Shown here in pieces: positions 22,281 through 33,157 of a stretch of DNA of 64,000 nt; position 1 is the first letter of the stretch; each line of letters starts with the position of its first letter. The stretch comes from Pestalotiopsis fici W106-1. Taxonomy: Eukaryota > Ascomycota > Sordariomycetes > Amphisphaeriales > Sporocadaceae. A program made the translations under genes and the position numbers. The stretch covers positions 2,775,606-2,839,605 of the forward strand of contig NW_006917096.1 in NCBI RefSeq assembly GCF_000516985.1, given 5' to 3'. The notes below the pieces were generated by a model. It had not been told where the DNA came from. It made no database searches and saw only the letters and a list, made by a program, of their open reading frames with translations.

Positions 22281-24182
22281 TTACTGTCCGGCAGGCTTGG
22301 GCATCTCACCACCGGTCTGACCTTGGGCAGCCAGGGCCTGGTACCACAAAGCAACGTAGTTCTGATAACCGCCATCTGTTCAATGTTTAGTATACGTATC
22401 ACAAATGCCGAATGGATAATTATGTGACTTACAAGCTGCGTAGGGGTCGGCGCCATTGGCAGCTGCTGGGGGTTGGCCAGGGGCCGCTGCATGACTGGGT
22501 TGGCTATTACCTCCCTGGGAATAGTTGGGGTTGTCATAGTCACGTCGGTTCTGGGGACGACCGCCACCACGGCCACCACCACCGCTGTTCTTCTGGCGCT
22601 GAGTAATGTTGTTAGTACAGCAAACGCACGAGGTGACCATATGTTGTACTTACCACTGCCTCTACCTTGTCTTCAATGGCACGCTTGGCTCTGCTGATGG
22701 CGTCACGGGATCCTACCAGGCCAATCTCTCTCTCTGTCTCGCCAGGACCCGAAGACTGGGAGACGTTGATCTTACATCCGGTGGTGTTCTGCATTTCTCG
22801 AATGGTTTCTCCACCCTTGCCAATGATCATACCAACAGCTTCAGATGGGACAAAGATAGCATCATTGATTTTGTCATCGCCACCAGGTGCATTGCTACGA
22901 CCATGATCATTTCTTTGAGGGCGGTCCATCTTACCGCCGGCGGCGGCGGGGGCGCCACCACCACCGTTGGCTTGGCGGCTGTCACTGTCCACGATCTCCA
23001 TGATGAGCTCCTTGGCTTGAGCCGCCGCTTCGCGGGTGCCAATAAGATTGACAGGGCGCAGGCCATTGACACTCTTCGACTCACTGGTGATATTGACATG
23101 GCAGCCACTGCGCTCTTGCAGGTCACGAATAGTCTCACCTCCACGACCTATGATCAAGCCAACTGTGCGATCAGGCACCATAATTTGCATGACATCTTCA
23201 CCCTCTCGGAGTGGAGCGGGAGCAGAAGCGCCAGGGGCATTGCGGTTACCACCATGCGGGTTATCAGCTCGAGCAACAGCGCCCATGCCGGAGTCTTCAA
23301 TAATTCGGTTGATGGCATCCTTGGCCTCAGCACGTCTTGCACGAGGACCAGTTATTCGGCATTGACGGAAAGGTCCCTGGTTATCGGGACCAGTGATGAA
23401 CTGCACTCGGCAGCCCGTGGAAGATTCAACACGACGCAGGTTTTCGCCCTGTCTGCCAATAATCAAGCCCACTAGGCTGGACTCTATTTGGATGGTCTCG
23501 GTGTCATCGTCACCACCTCTACCACTGTTACCGCGTGGAGAGTCCCTGCCATAAGACCGGCCTCTATTGGCACCAGGGGAGACAGAGCGATTGCGGCCAT
23601 AGTTTCCACGGCTGTCATCACGGCGCTCATCTCGGTACGGGTTGAAGTTGTCACGATAAGTATCACGACCATGCGGCGAGCGCGAGCGAGATCTATAGTG
23701 TCTACCGTCGCCAGCACGGGAATCATGTGCCTGGTATGAAGGGGCAGCGCGCGAGTTGTCATAAGACGATATTCCCTTTTCAGTTGCGAAAGCCTTGGCT
23801 TGAGCTATAGCATCGGCAATACTGACAGTTCCAGAGTTGACGGGTTTGATAGCACTCAGGTCAAAGTTGCCACTCGAGGAGGGCTGAGGGATAGAATAGG
23901 CTCCTGCGCCATACGCAACAGGAGGTGGAACTCCGGGAGGCATTGTGGGCGGATAAGCACCAGGGGTTGGTGTCTGCTGGTAGGGGGGCTGCGGTTGGGC
24001 CGGGTTCGGGGTTGAAGTAGTCGGTGGTCGCTGTGCTGCTATGACATTGTGATGCGCGGTCAGTAAGAGCGCTGACTGATGGGCAGCTTGTTGAAAGCAT
24101 GCGATGAAAATTTCATTAGCAAGGAAGGCAACTTACCAAGGGCAGCCAGGATAGACTCGATACTTCGGTTGGCCTCGGCCAT
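22281..24182 (-). CDS. Three-KH-domain RNA-binding protein, FUBP/KSRP-like
   Basis: Four exons (24137-24182, 22654-24038, 22433-22598, 22281-22375) give about 563 residues, with introns of 98, 55 and 57 nt in frame. Three KH domains are clear, at about 197-262, 298-365 and 408-472, with GxxG loops GRQG, GRGG and GKGG. Between the N-terminus and KH1 lies an Arg/Ser/Gly/Asp-rich stretch (HYRSRSRSPHGRD) as in RNA-binding proteins. The C-terminus has a Gly-rich patch and ends in YGGYQNYVALWYQALAAQGQ, which resembles the Tyr/Trp-containing tail repeats of FUBP proteins. The likely role is binding of single-stranded RNA or DNA in transcript processing or stability; targets are unknown. The small first exon (MAEANRSIESILAAL) is supported by its GTAAGT donor and frame. 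Confidence 0.9.
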
Positions 24183-27100
24183 GGTGAATGTCTCGGTGCA
24201 GTTGCTGTCGCAGCTGCTCTATCGGTGTGATACCTGGAAATCTCAAAAGACGCGCCGAAATAGCAAGGATCGATGAAGTCAAGGACACAACGATCAAGCG
24301 ATTGCAACAAAGGTTGAGACGCGGGTTTCTTTGTTCAGAAATAGATGCAGGGCAGATAACCAATGCAGCAGGCAGGCGCACACCAAAGATGCTCAATAGC
24401 AGTAGTGCAAGGCAAAGGGTAGCGGCAGGAATGTGAAATGGCTTGATATCGACGATGCAAGTAATTATTGTGGACTTGTGTGTGAATGACGAGTCAGAGT
24501 ACAATACTGCCCAGGCGCATCAAGATATTCACGGCAGACGACAAGTGAGTGAATTGTGGTTGGGGGGTTGGGATGGATGCAAAAGTGAGTAGATTAGGAA
24601 CCTCGGGAAATGGCGACCAAGTCAAATCACAGTTTTTTTTTTCTCTCCCACCTCAGCACGTCAAACCCAGTTGCGCGACGGTCGAGAGTTTGTGAGTCCT
24701 GGTTGTATTGTTTCTGATTGATCGCTCTTCTGCCAACTGTTATCACGGACGATCCGCGCAGTCAATGTCGCGTGTCGGGATGATGGCGCAAACAGAAGAA
24801 AATGTGTTGATGGAGAAGAAGAGAAGGAGGTGGTAGAAGTGTTTGGTGGGATGAGACGGGTTGGAGGTAAGGAGCTGGAGGTTGACGTGGTTCCAAATGC
24901 GGCGGCGCGGCTAGACCTTTCTGCTCTGGCCGCAGCTGTGTTGTTGCCCTGATTGAAGGGCGCGCATTCATTCCACTGCACTGGCACTGGCACTGGCAAA
25001 AAGCCTTTGCGCCAGGGCAAGCACAGGGCATGTTTTTTTTTTCCAAGTTCCCAACGCTAGTGAATGGTTTCGGCATCTCTTCTCGAGTCTCCACTATTTT
25101 ATGTCGCCAAACGGTGCGTTTCCCTCGAAAGCTTGGACCACAGTATTTTTTTTTCCCTCCTCTTTTTTCAAAAAGTTTTTTCTTCTTTTAAATGATTTAT
25201 CAATTGATGTACCAGACTGCTAGGCCTCTTATTATGCATATGTATTATGTTATGTGTTGAGCGCCAAGACCGAAGCGATTCCAGGCACAGATACCTTGTA
25301 GTTTATCATGCAAGGTACGGTTGAGGCACGGCTAATAGTATAAAACCACCTACGTGGTCCACCTTACCTTCAAAGCTCATGATCAAACAATTAAATAGAG
25401 TCCAGTAATAAACATGATAGAACCTTTCTCACATTAATAAATAAGCGACCGTCACACAAACGTCAATGACTTCATATGAACATCAGTGACTTGTTTCTAC
25501 CATTGCCGATTTCAGCTACGGTTCTTGGTTTTATAAGAATGACAGAATCCCTACCTCGCCGAGAAGGAACCGCGCTCTATCGGACTGCGCAAGAGGTATA
25601 ATCTATCCCCGCCAATGTTGAAGTAGACAAATCTTGTATCAAGATGTCTACGCGTGTACACCTGCATGTAAATATCGACGTGTATCAAAACATTGGGCTA
25701 TGTTGGATATGGTTGAAGATGGCGCACTCTCGTGGCACATGCATGCAAGTTGGTATTTCAGTGCTTGCTTACGTCCACGAATCAAGCATTTGTCCGGAAC
25801 TTGTCGCATCAACCCCTCATGAATATTCATCGCTTCACAAATTGACCTTTCGGAGCTGTTTGACTTTAATACTCCTCGAAAACTGGTGTGTAGAAGTCGT
25901 TGGGCTTTAGTTTGGTTTGTTTTGGAGGCAGTAAATATTCCGTGGGCGCTGTCCAAAGGTGTTGTCTAACCAGATTATATGATGATCGTGGACGGACTGA
26001 CTGGACTTTGACCTACAGATCTTAATATTATGCCCAGCAGCAGGCTTTCGTTTGCCGTAAGAAGGTCTGCTTAATGATATTTGTTCACAGTACCACATGG
26101 GAGGGCGATTAGAGCTATTTATACAAGTACATACTGCCAGAGCTGACCTAGTCATGCTTGTCCAAGTGAGCTCTGGATCTCTATCCAGCTGGTCAGTGCC
26201 AGATGAAATGGTAAGGCTGAGTGAAGGTTTACAGCCACGAACCAAATTCTCATCCGCCATACTGAAGGTAAAATGCTCGAGTGGTGTGGTCTGGTGCCTT
26301 AGGTAATAGCTTGCTTGTTTCATGTGTGAATTGGCGCCGAGCGATGGACTGGCTGTCAAGATTCAAAAGCTGCTGGAAGATCGCGGGCGCTAAAGAGACT
26401 CCACTGAAGAGCGTTGCCGTTTAGAGCAAATGGCATCCAATCATTTCTCCCTTCAACCAACTCCATCGAACACGACCCCTGGAACTATAAAAGCAAGGTT
26501 AACAGCGACAGTACCTTAGGTCTCTAAGTAAATTCCATCGGATCGCCCGACTACTATTCAAGAGTACCAAGAATATTCATTCTTCACTTGCTATGATTGT
26601 CAAAATTAGGATCGAAGTCGTGTCAAATTGAGCATGTTCTTGATCTGAGTTTACAATTGGACAAGACATTGAAGAGAAGGAAAAAAAGACTCAAACCGGA
26701 TTTTTGAAAAATCTTGTTCTTGTCAGTGGCGAAAAAGAAGAAGGGACCCTTGCTGATCGTCGGCCAAGCCTCTAGCGCAGACCTACCAGGGGACTCGACC
26801 TATGTGATGATTGGCAGTGAGACCATATTGCCCTGGGTGCCTCGAGCTATGCTTGCTACGTCAAGTCATTCCCAGCCACATTTGGCTACCTTCGAGATAA
26901 CCTCTGCGACCCTACCTACCGCTTGAGCAATGATTTTCAAGCCGCCAGCTGCATTGACAGGGCCGATGACCAAGCCGCACCGCAAAGCATTTCCAACCGT
27001 TGCACCGCTATCTTGCTGCTGGCCAATGTCGTCACATAGTCATTTGACGAGGCGGAGGCGATGATAAATTCCAGCCGTGTCTGCCCTCCTCCGGGATGGC

Positions 27101-28104
27101 GAACCTTTTAGAAAGATGGCCACCATCCACCTATCACTCCGTGGTGTCCCCTTGCACGACTCGATTCGTACATAGTATATCAAGATAGCCCCGTCGTTCT
27201 ACGGGCACACGCTTGAGAACTAGCCAATGTGCAAGTCTTCTTCTCTGCTCCCAGAGCAAAGCAGGAGTGATACTCGACTTTGAGCCCGCCAAGCTCAATT
27301 CACACTTATCAATTACTGACTGCAGTGTACTCCGCTTTGTACACGCATCTGAATCACTCATCATTTGTACAACAGCGCCGATATTGGGTTGTCGTGGGTC
27401 TACCCGGTGAACCCCCAGACAAGGGAAAAACGATTGGCTCACAGTCGCCTATAGGCGCTTACAGGATAGCCCACCTTTCAGACTGGCGCGTACGGTGAAG
27501 AGAGGTAGCCGACAAAGAAGAATTCGCTATTGCTCAGAGATTGGAAACAAAGGGAATTTCTATTTTTCGATTGCCCGAAGCCCCAGTCATTTCTTAGGCA
27601 GAGTCAGCTGGTCCCTTTGACTGGGTCCGCTCGGTTTTCTGCCCATTGGGCCGAGAGGTACGTGGTGTTGTTTGAATCCATTTCGACTCTCCCTCTTTAA
27701 TGCCCCTCCACCCCTCCAAATAGGCACGCTTGCTGGCTGGTCTTTTCTTTGATCACTCACAGCTCGTGGACAATCAAACATAATCACTTTTCTTTCTTTC
27801 ATTCGCGGAGTTTGGGGGAGACAATCTATTTTTCTTTTCATTCAGCCATTCTCAATTCTTTAATTTGTGCTTGACGCGCATCTATTATTATCATCACATC
27901 CGGCTGGTCCAATCTTCATTCTGAATCACTTTCTTAGATCTCCATTCACACACATAGAGCACATCACTTCTCTTCACCACGTCCAATCACATTGACAATA
28001 TTTTTCTTCTTGTCAATTTGGAGCCATAATTTACGGCTTTACTTATTGATACTTTTCAGTTCACTCAGAATTACTTCCTCGGCAACAGATCACCGTCGCC
28101 CCCC
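24183..28104. other. 3.9-kb intergenic interval between divergent genes
   Basis: No gene is supported on either strand. The part next to 24183 (to about 25.1 kb) is probably 5' leader and promoter of the KH protein; it has low-complexity open frames rich in Ser, Thr and Pro with no homology I recognise. The part next to 28104 is pyrimidine-rich and probably the PRM1 leader. The centre (25.2-27.2 kb) shows only short frames. A non-coding RNA or an unrecognised fast-evolving gene cannot be excluded. Confidence 0.5.
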
Positions 28105-30324
28105 ATGGATTCCTTCAGGCGCAAGCTCGCCAATCTGCCGGGGTCACTCAAAAGTCAACCAGTCGACTCGCGTGCATTCGAGGAAAAAACACCCACATCG
28201 ACAACAACCACAACTTCAGAGGTGTGGCGGAGAAATGGAACGACTCCTTACCTAGGCCTCAATGCCAGGCTCTCGCAGGTCTGGTTCAACAAATGGACAG
28301 TATTGTTATTGCTGGTTCTGCTTCGAGTTCTCCTCCTGATTGGAAGTCTAAACGGCAATCTGGGCGATGCAAAGGTCAAGGCCTTGTCAGCATGCACAAA
28401 GGTCGAAGATGTTGGAAGCGCCATGGCCTCGATGCCGCACTACCTATCTGTTGGTGTAAACCGTCTCGCCGCAGCCGGCATTACCGATGTTGTCCACGGC
28501 ATGATGAAAGGACTCGACTTGATACTCATCGCTGTCCGGGAACTCATTCTTTTCGTCATTAACATGATGACCTCGACATACACATGCTTGATCGCCGCAG
28601 CAGTACATGGAGGACTCAATGTTACCGCGCTTGTCATTACCAAGGCGACCGATGAAATCAACAGTGCGCTTCCAGCAGTGGCTGACACTATCGGGGATGC
28701 TGCCAACGACGTCAACGATGCCATCGACACGGTTTACAGCTGGATCGATACAATAACTAGTGTTTTCAGCAACGGCGAGCCCGATAAGCCCTCTATCGAT
28801 CTTACTGACGAACTTAACACGATCAAGAACTACAAGATCGACACAACTGGATTTGTGTCCGATCTTGATCAGCTCAATGAGGATTTGCCAACATTCAAAG
28901 ACGTGCAAAACTTGACGGCAGAAGTTGTGGATTACCCTTTCAAATTGATCAGGGATGCCTTGAACGAGACATACGGGAACTGGAAATTCGACGAAAACGT
29001 CTTCCCAGTGGCCCAAAAGGAAGCTCTCTCATTCTGTTCGGATAACTCGTCGATCAACGACTTCTTTGAGGGATTGTTTGAGTTGGTTGCCACTGCCAAA
29101 AAGTGGTTCATTGCAATTCTCGTCATTCTTGCCGTTGCAGTCTGCGTTCTGATGGCATTTTTGGAGATTCGCAGTTGGAGACGCCTCAAGAACTACCGCA
29201 ATACCTTTGTCGAGCGCAAGTTTGACGAAACAGACATGATGATGATGAGCGGACGCCCATTCCCGTCAAAGATTGCCCTCAAGGTCTCCGACTGGCTGAA
29301 TCGCAACAAAGATCACAAACGTCTTGCCAGTCAGGAGGCTGCCAAACAGAAGCGCGAGACGTTGATCAGGTGGGCTGTTGCGTATGGCACCACTCTTCCA
29401 GCATTGTTCGTCTTGTCCCTTGCCATTGCTGGCCTGTTCTCCTGTCTCTGCCAGTATATCATGCTTCGGGCCGTTGAAAAAGAGATCCCAGCCTTGGCAA
29501 ACGAAGTTGGCGACTTCGCCAATGAGGTGGTCTCCTCTTTGCAGCATGTATCTCAGGAGTGGTCCAACGATGTCAATGGACAAATCTCAATCTACAGCAA
29601 TGAGATCAACAACGATATTCTGGGCCATGTCAGAAATGCCACCGACATTGTCAACAACACCCTCAACACATTCACCGATGCAATGGACGATGCCCTCACC
29701 ACGGTCTTCAAAGGCACTATCCTCATGGATCCGATTCAAGAAGTTATCTACTGCTTGATCGGTCTCAAGGTGGAAGCCGTACAAAAAGGTCTGACCTGGA
29801 TCCATGACCATGCCAACATCAGCTTCCCGACGCTGCCGGATGATGTTTTCTCGCTGGGAGCGAATGAGTCAGTTAATGGTGACTCTGAGCTCACCTCGTT
29901 CCTGTCCACACCAAGCTCGGCAACAACTGACGAGGTATCTGGCGCTGTTACCAGCGTAACAGACGCTATCCGCAGCAACATTATCCAGGAGGCTCTGATT
30001 TCCCTCGGCCTCCTACTAGTATATGTGTTGGTGGTATTGATTGGTATCACGCGCATGCTCGTTGGCATGACGGGTCTCGGCTATGACTCCAAGGGAGGCC
30101 CGGCTGAGGTCACTTCTCCGTCGCTCACGACCAACCGTCCGCCCGGAGCGTTTCGTTCCGCCAGTGAGGCATCTGCCGACAGGAGAAAATTTGATTATGG
30201 CGAGAAGCACAACTCTAGCAACCTGAATGATAACCCCTTCGGAAGCGGTGCGTTCAACGCCGGCACGGCTCCTCCCAGAGATGCCGTACCTCCCAGCTAC
30301 TACTACCAGAAGGCAAGGCAATAG
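28105..30324 (+). CDS. PRM1: Prm1, plasma membrane fusion protein
   Basis: A single exon encodes 739 residues from MDSFRRKLANLPGSLK. Prm1 is a multi-pass protein that promotes plasma membrane fusion during mating and, in filamentous fungi, hyphal or germling fusion. Membrane segments are visible at about 64-82 (WTVLLLLVLLRVLLLIGSL), about 334-355, about 429-455 and about 633-655, with a further hydrophobic stretch near 135-165. The long loops contain N-glycosylation sites, as expected for extracellular loops. The cytosolic tail has an NPFGSGAF motif and ends PPSYYYQKARQ. The stop is TAG at 30322-30324, but the same frame remains open to 30813 and repeats the tail motifs, so the annotated end may be a truncation. 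Confidence 0.92.
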   Translation: MDSFRRKLANLPGSLKSQPVDSRAFEEKTPTSTTTTTSEVWRRNGTTPYLGLNARLSQVWFNKWTVLLLLVLLRVLLLIGSLNGNLGDAKVKALSACTKVEDVGSAMASMPHYLSVGVNRLAAAGITDVVHGMMKGLDLILIAVRELILFVINMMTSTYTCLIAAAVHGGLNVTALVITKATDEINSALPAVADTIGDAANDVNDAIDTVYSWIDTITSVFSNGEPDKPSIDLTDELNTIKNYKIDTTGFVSDLDQLNEDLPTFKDVQNLTAEVVDYPFKLIRDALNETYGNWKFDENVFPVAQKEALSFCSDNSSINDFFEGLFELVATAKKWFIAILVILAVAVCVLMAFLEIRSWRRLKNYRNTFVERKFDETDMMMMSGRPFPSKIALKVSDWLNRNKDHKRLASQEAAKQKRETLIRWAVAYGTTLPALFVLSLAIAGLFSCLCQYIMLRAVEKEIPALANEVGDFANEVVSSLQHVSQEWSNDVNGQISIYSNEINNDILGHVRNATDIVNNTLNTFTDAMDDALTTVFKGTILMDPIQEVIYCLIGLKVEAVQKGLTWIHDHANISFPTLPDDVFSLGANESVNGDSELTSFLSTPSSATTDEVSGAVTSVTDAIRSNIIQEALISLGLLLVYVLVVLIGITRMLVGMTGLGYDSKGGPAEVTSPSLTTNRPPGAFRSASEASADRRKFDYGEKHNSSNLNDNPFGSGAFNAGTAPPRDAVPPSYYYQKARQ

Positions 30325-30816
30325 TTCCGCCAACGCTTTCCGGATGTAGAAAAGCAAATAGAGGAGGGAGAGAAATCAAGACGCGAGACTGTGCCTCCCA
30401 GCTACTACTACGACAAAGCAAGCGAATGGTGCCACCAACGCTGGGCCGTCGTAGGCAAGCAAGCAGAGACTGTCAAGCAGAAGGCAGAAGCTATCAAACA
30501 GAAAGCAGAAGCTGCCGTCAAGCAGAAAGCAGAGGCCGCCAAGCGCAATGGCAGCCCAAAGCATGAATCCATCGAGCTCGAAGACAATCCCTTTGGGATC
30601 GGCTCGTATCGAACCAGCGAAAGGCACGGTGTACTCGATGAGCTGGATGATATGGACAATCCCTTTGGCAGCGGCGCTTTTCGTACCCCCGCCACTCCAC
30701 CTCCAGCTCCGGCTCCCAAGGACTCTGTCACTCCTAGGCACTACGCGAAGCCGCGAGCACTGAGCTCGGGCTCCATTGACATAGCGGACCAGGTCAATGA
30801 GAGACAATTCGTATAA
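30325..30816 (+). other. In-frame open extension beyond the PRM1 stop, with repeated tail motifs
   Basis: The PRM1 frame continues for 163 sense codons after the TAG and ends at a TAA at 30814-30816. The translation repeats features of the Prm1 tail: PPSYYYDKASEW matches PPSYYYQKARQ-stop, and NPFG motifs recur twice (EDNPFGIGSY and DNPFGSGAFRT). It also has a heptad-like Lys/Gln/Ala/Glu stretch (KQKAEAIKQKAEAAVKQKAE). It has no good ATG of its own near its start. It may be the former C-terminus cut off by a nonsense change, a readthrough extension, or an exon reached by splicing out 30248-30349. Confidence 0.6.
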
Positions 30817-32116
30817 CGCGCTCGTTTCCTTTCTTCCCACCAATTCTCGGGCCTGGGCTGGTCTCGGGGCACCCAAGAAGTGGAATTGTGAGAACGGACA
30901 GGCGATATTTGACCAAAGATGGACGGGCCGTTTTCAACGATACTGGCAACAGGGAAAACATCTTTTGAATTTCTTTGTGCAAAGCATTCCCTTTTGACTT
31001 TTGGAATTTGTTCTCCAGATCGTACAGTCAATATGATATTCCCAGGGCTTCACAGCCCGCAGCAAATAAACAACCAAACAAATTTGTTTTCCTTCTTCAG
31101 CACCATCAATATTCCCTTCTCGGACTGGACACACATCTTTCAGGATTTTTGATTCCTAGTTTTCAGATACTTGTTTGGAATTGGGGTTTGAAGGACGAGG
31201 TAGCCATGGTGGTTCTTTTCTGAATGTTTGATGCAGGATTTTCCAGGATACGTCAAAGTCAAACAGCCCATACGTGCTGCGTACGTGGCTGGCACCAGAT
31301 ATCTCAGATAACCCAAATTGATTTGCCTGCGTGGCTACCTAATACTGTTTATGTGTTGCTTGAAATCATCATTTCACTGATTGCGTTGAGAGCCTGCTGC
31401 TATAAAATACACTCGTGACAGATATCTCATTTGAACAAGAAATGATCGCTAACCTCATGCTACCTATCGTAACAAAAACACACCATCATCACCCTAGCAA
31501 TATTGAAGTACCCGATCGCTGTTTTTGGGGTAAATCTACTGAACATGGCAGCGTAGAAAAGCATCTGACGTGGTTCCTTCCTCATGACGTACTCTCCTTC
31601 TTCACATATTGTACTTCTGTAGCGCTCGCTTTTAATAGCCTGTTCTAGTGGCTGGGATGACTGCCACCCTCCCACTTCAAGAATACGATGAATAAATGCT
31701 TTGTCCTCTATTCCCTCAGTCATGAGGCATGACTGCTTCTGGGCGCCGTTGGTATACGTGGTTGTTGTGCCCGACTTACGTCAACACTTGCTCGAAGTGA
31801 ACATAACGTGAGACGGTGCTCTTGATGCTCTCCTTATATCGTGGAACTATGCCTTGTGGGATGTTTCAGCTGTACAGGTACGGCGAAGCCGACGTACCAT
31901 AATGGATGACCGCAGTATCTCATTAGGCAGTTCCTTCTGTATCACTCTAACCCCGGAATGATTCTTGTTGCTGGAGGAGGCTTCCTTCATCAAGACCGAC
32001 CTTAAGTGAGGATTTGTGACGAATGTGGAGTCACTGGCGAAAATGGAGTTGCTCATCGGATCCAATGCCGGAAAAGGCAACAAAGGATTTGGCTTTCGGC
32101 CTGCCGCTGGGACTTT
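30817..32116. other. Intergenic between convergent genes
   Basis: About 1.3 kb downstream of PRM1 and of the peroxin gene. Short open frames occur (for example an 87-codon ATG frame at 31460-31723, minus) but show no family resemblance. Confidence 0.5.
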
Positions 32117-33157
32117 CTATCTTACAGGAGCAGCACCAGTAGAGGGAAACATTCTTGATGACAGGAACATGCCCTTTACGCTCCGTATCGCATCCTTGGT
32201 CTTCTTGATTTCGTCGTCTGGATCGGAGCGGCCGAGCCCAAAGGTTGAACCACCATAGAGCGAAGAGTATTCCGTGGCAGGATATGCCAGCTTGTCTACA
32301 TCCTCGCGGATTCCCTGCATGGCAAGATGGAGATTGCTGGAGTTTTCAGCTTGCGTTGTGTACATGGTCGATAGCTCTTTCAGGCACGTAGTCAGCTGCG
32401 TAAGTTGTCGTGCCTGTTGGTCAACGGCGCAGCCTTTATCTTGATGAATCGGCAATTCGGTGGTGAAGGGTGAAGTTTGAGTGCCAACGTCACGGTGGAA
32501 CATTTCCGATGGGTCGCCATAGCTACTATTATCGTCACCATCGGCGTCCGACTTGGAGAGCTTGCCCTTACTGTAGGGCACCTCGCTCACAACGCCCTCT
32601 AACTTCTCCACCAAAGTAGAAAGCTTTGTATTGACGTGTTCGTAATACTCGGATCGAGATTCTGCCAGAGTATCTACCATCGGCGCAACGATGAAGCGTG
32701 CAGCGCCATATGCAAGCGTCCAAGCTGTAGTCAATACAGTGGCCGCAGTGAGCAGACGCGACGGCGTCAATAGGGGTGGAGGTTTCGGTGAGTGTGTCAA
32801 GAACTCGGGATATGTGATGATGGGTGCAGGCTCGCTGAGTGGAGCTGAAGCTGCTTGTGCTGGTGTAGATGTGGACTGAGGCACGTTGGGTATGTCTTTT
32901 GTGTCGGTCGCATCTTGCGCGCGATCGTCACTCGTTGATCCTTCTCTCGAGGCTTCTTCACTCAATAATTTCTGGATATCGTCATCAGAGAAGCCTTTGC
33001 CTCTGAGAAATTCCGACTTTTTTTCTTTGCTAGCACTTCGAACTGTTTCGTCATTGAGAAACCTCCGAGCTTGTTCGAGGGTCGGCGTAGGCTCCGACTC
33101 TGGTCTGGACGATTCGCTGCCGGGTGGTGGCGCATCTGCTTCTTTGGACTCTGCCAT
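32117..33157 (-). CDS. Peroxin with Pex14 N-terminal domain, Pex14/17 (Pex33)-type
   Basis: A single exon encodes 346 residues. Pex14-type proteins form the docking site for the Pex5 import receptor on peroxisomes. The conserved Pex14 N-domain is at about 25-70 (TLEQARRFLNDETVRSAS, then KKSEFLRGKGFSDDDIQKLL), a helical unit that binds receptor WxxxF motifs. It is followed by a proline-rich linker (PIITYPEFLTHSPKPPPLL), a hydrophobic segment (LLTAATVLTTAWTLAYGAARF) and coiled-coil helices. The linker and hydrophobic segment look more like the filamentous-fungal Pex14/17 protein (Pex33 in Neurospora) than canonical Pex14, which also has a WRDWF-type segment not seen here. That subtype call is from memory and is less sure than the Pex14-domain call. 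Confidence 0.82.
   Translation of the reverse strand: MAESKEADAPPPGSESSRPESEPTPTLEQARRFLNDETVRSASKEKKSEFLRGKGFSDDDIQKLLSEEASREGSTSDDRAQDATDTKDIPNVPQSTSTPAQAASAPLSEPAPIITYPEFLTHSPKPPPLLTPSRLLTAATVLTTAWTLAYGAARFIVAPMVDTLAESRSEYYEHVNTKLSTLVEKLEGVVSEVPYSKGKLSKSDADGDDNSSYGDPSEMFHRDVGTQTSPFTTELPIHQDKGCAVDQQARQLTQLTTCLKELSTMYTTQAENSSNLHLAMQGIREDVDKLAYPATEYSSLYGGSTFGLGRSDPDDEIKKTKDAIRSVKGMFLSSRMFPSTGAAPVR

Noticed and set aside
24661..25020. 119-codon Ser/Thr/Pro-rich minus-strand frame upstream of the KH gene
   Set aside because: Low-complexity composition and position suggest 5' leader sequence; no family match.
25907..26359. 150-codon minus-strand frame in the long intergenic interval
   Set aside because: No recognisable motif, no flanking exons and no codon bias like the neighbours. 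Left as unsupported.
31460..31723. 87-codon ATG-initiated minus-strand frame downstream of PRM1
   Set aside because: It could be chance in this length of DNA; no motif or splice support.
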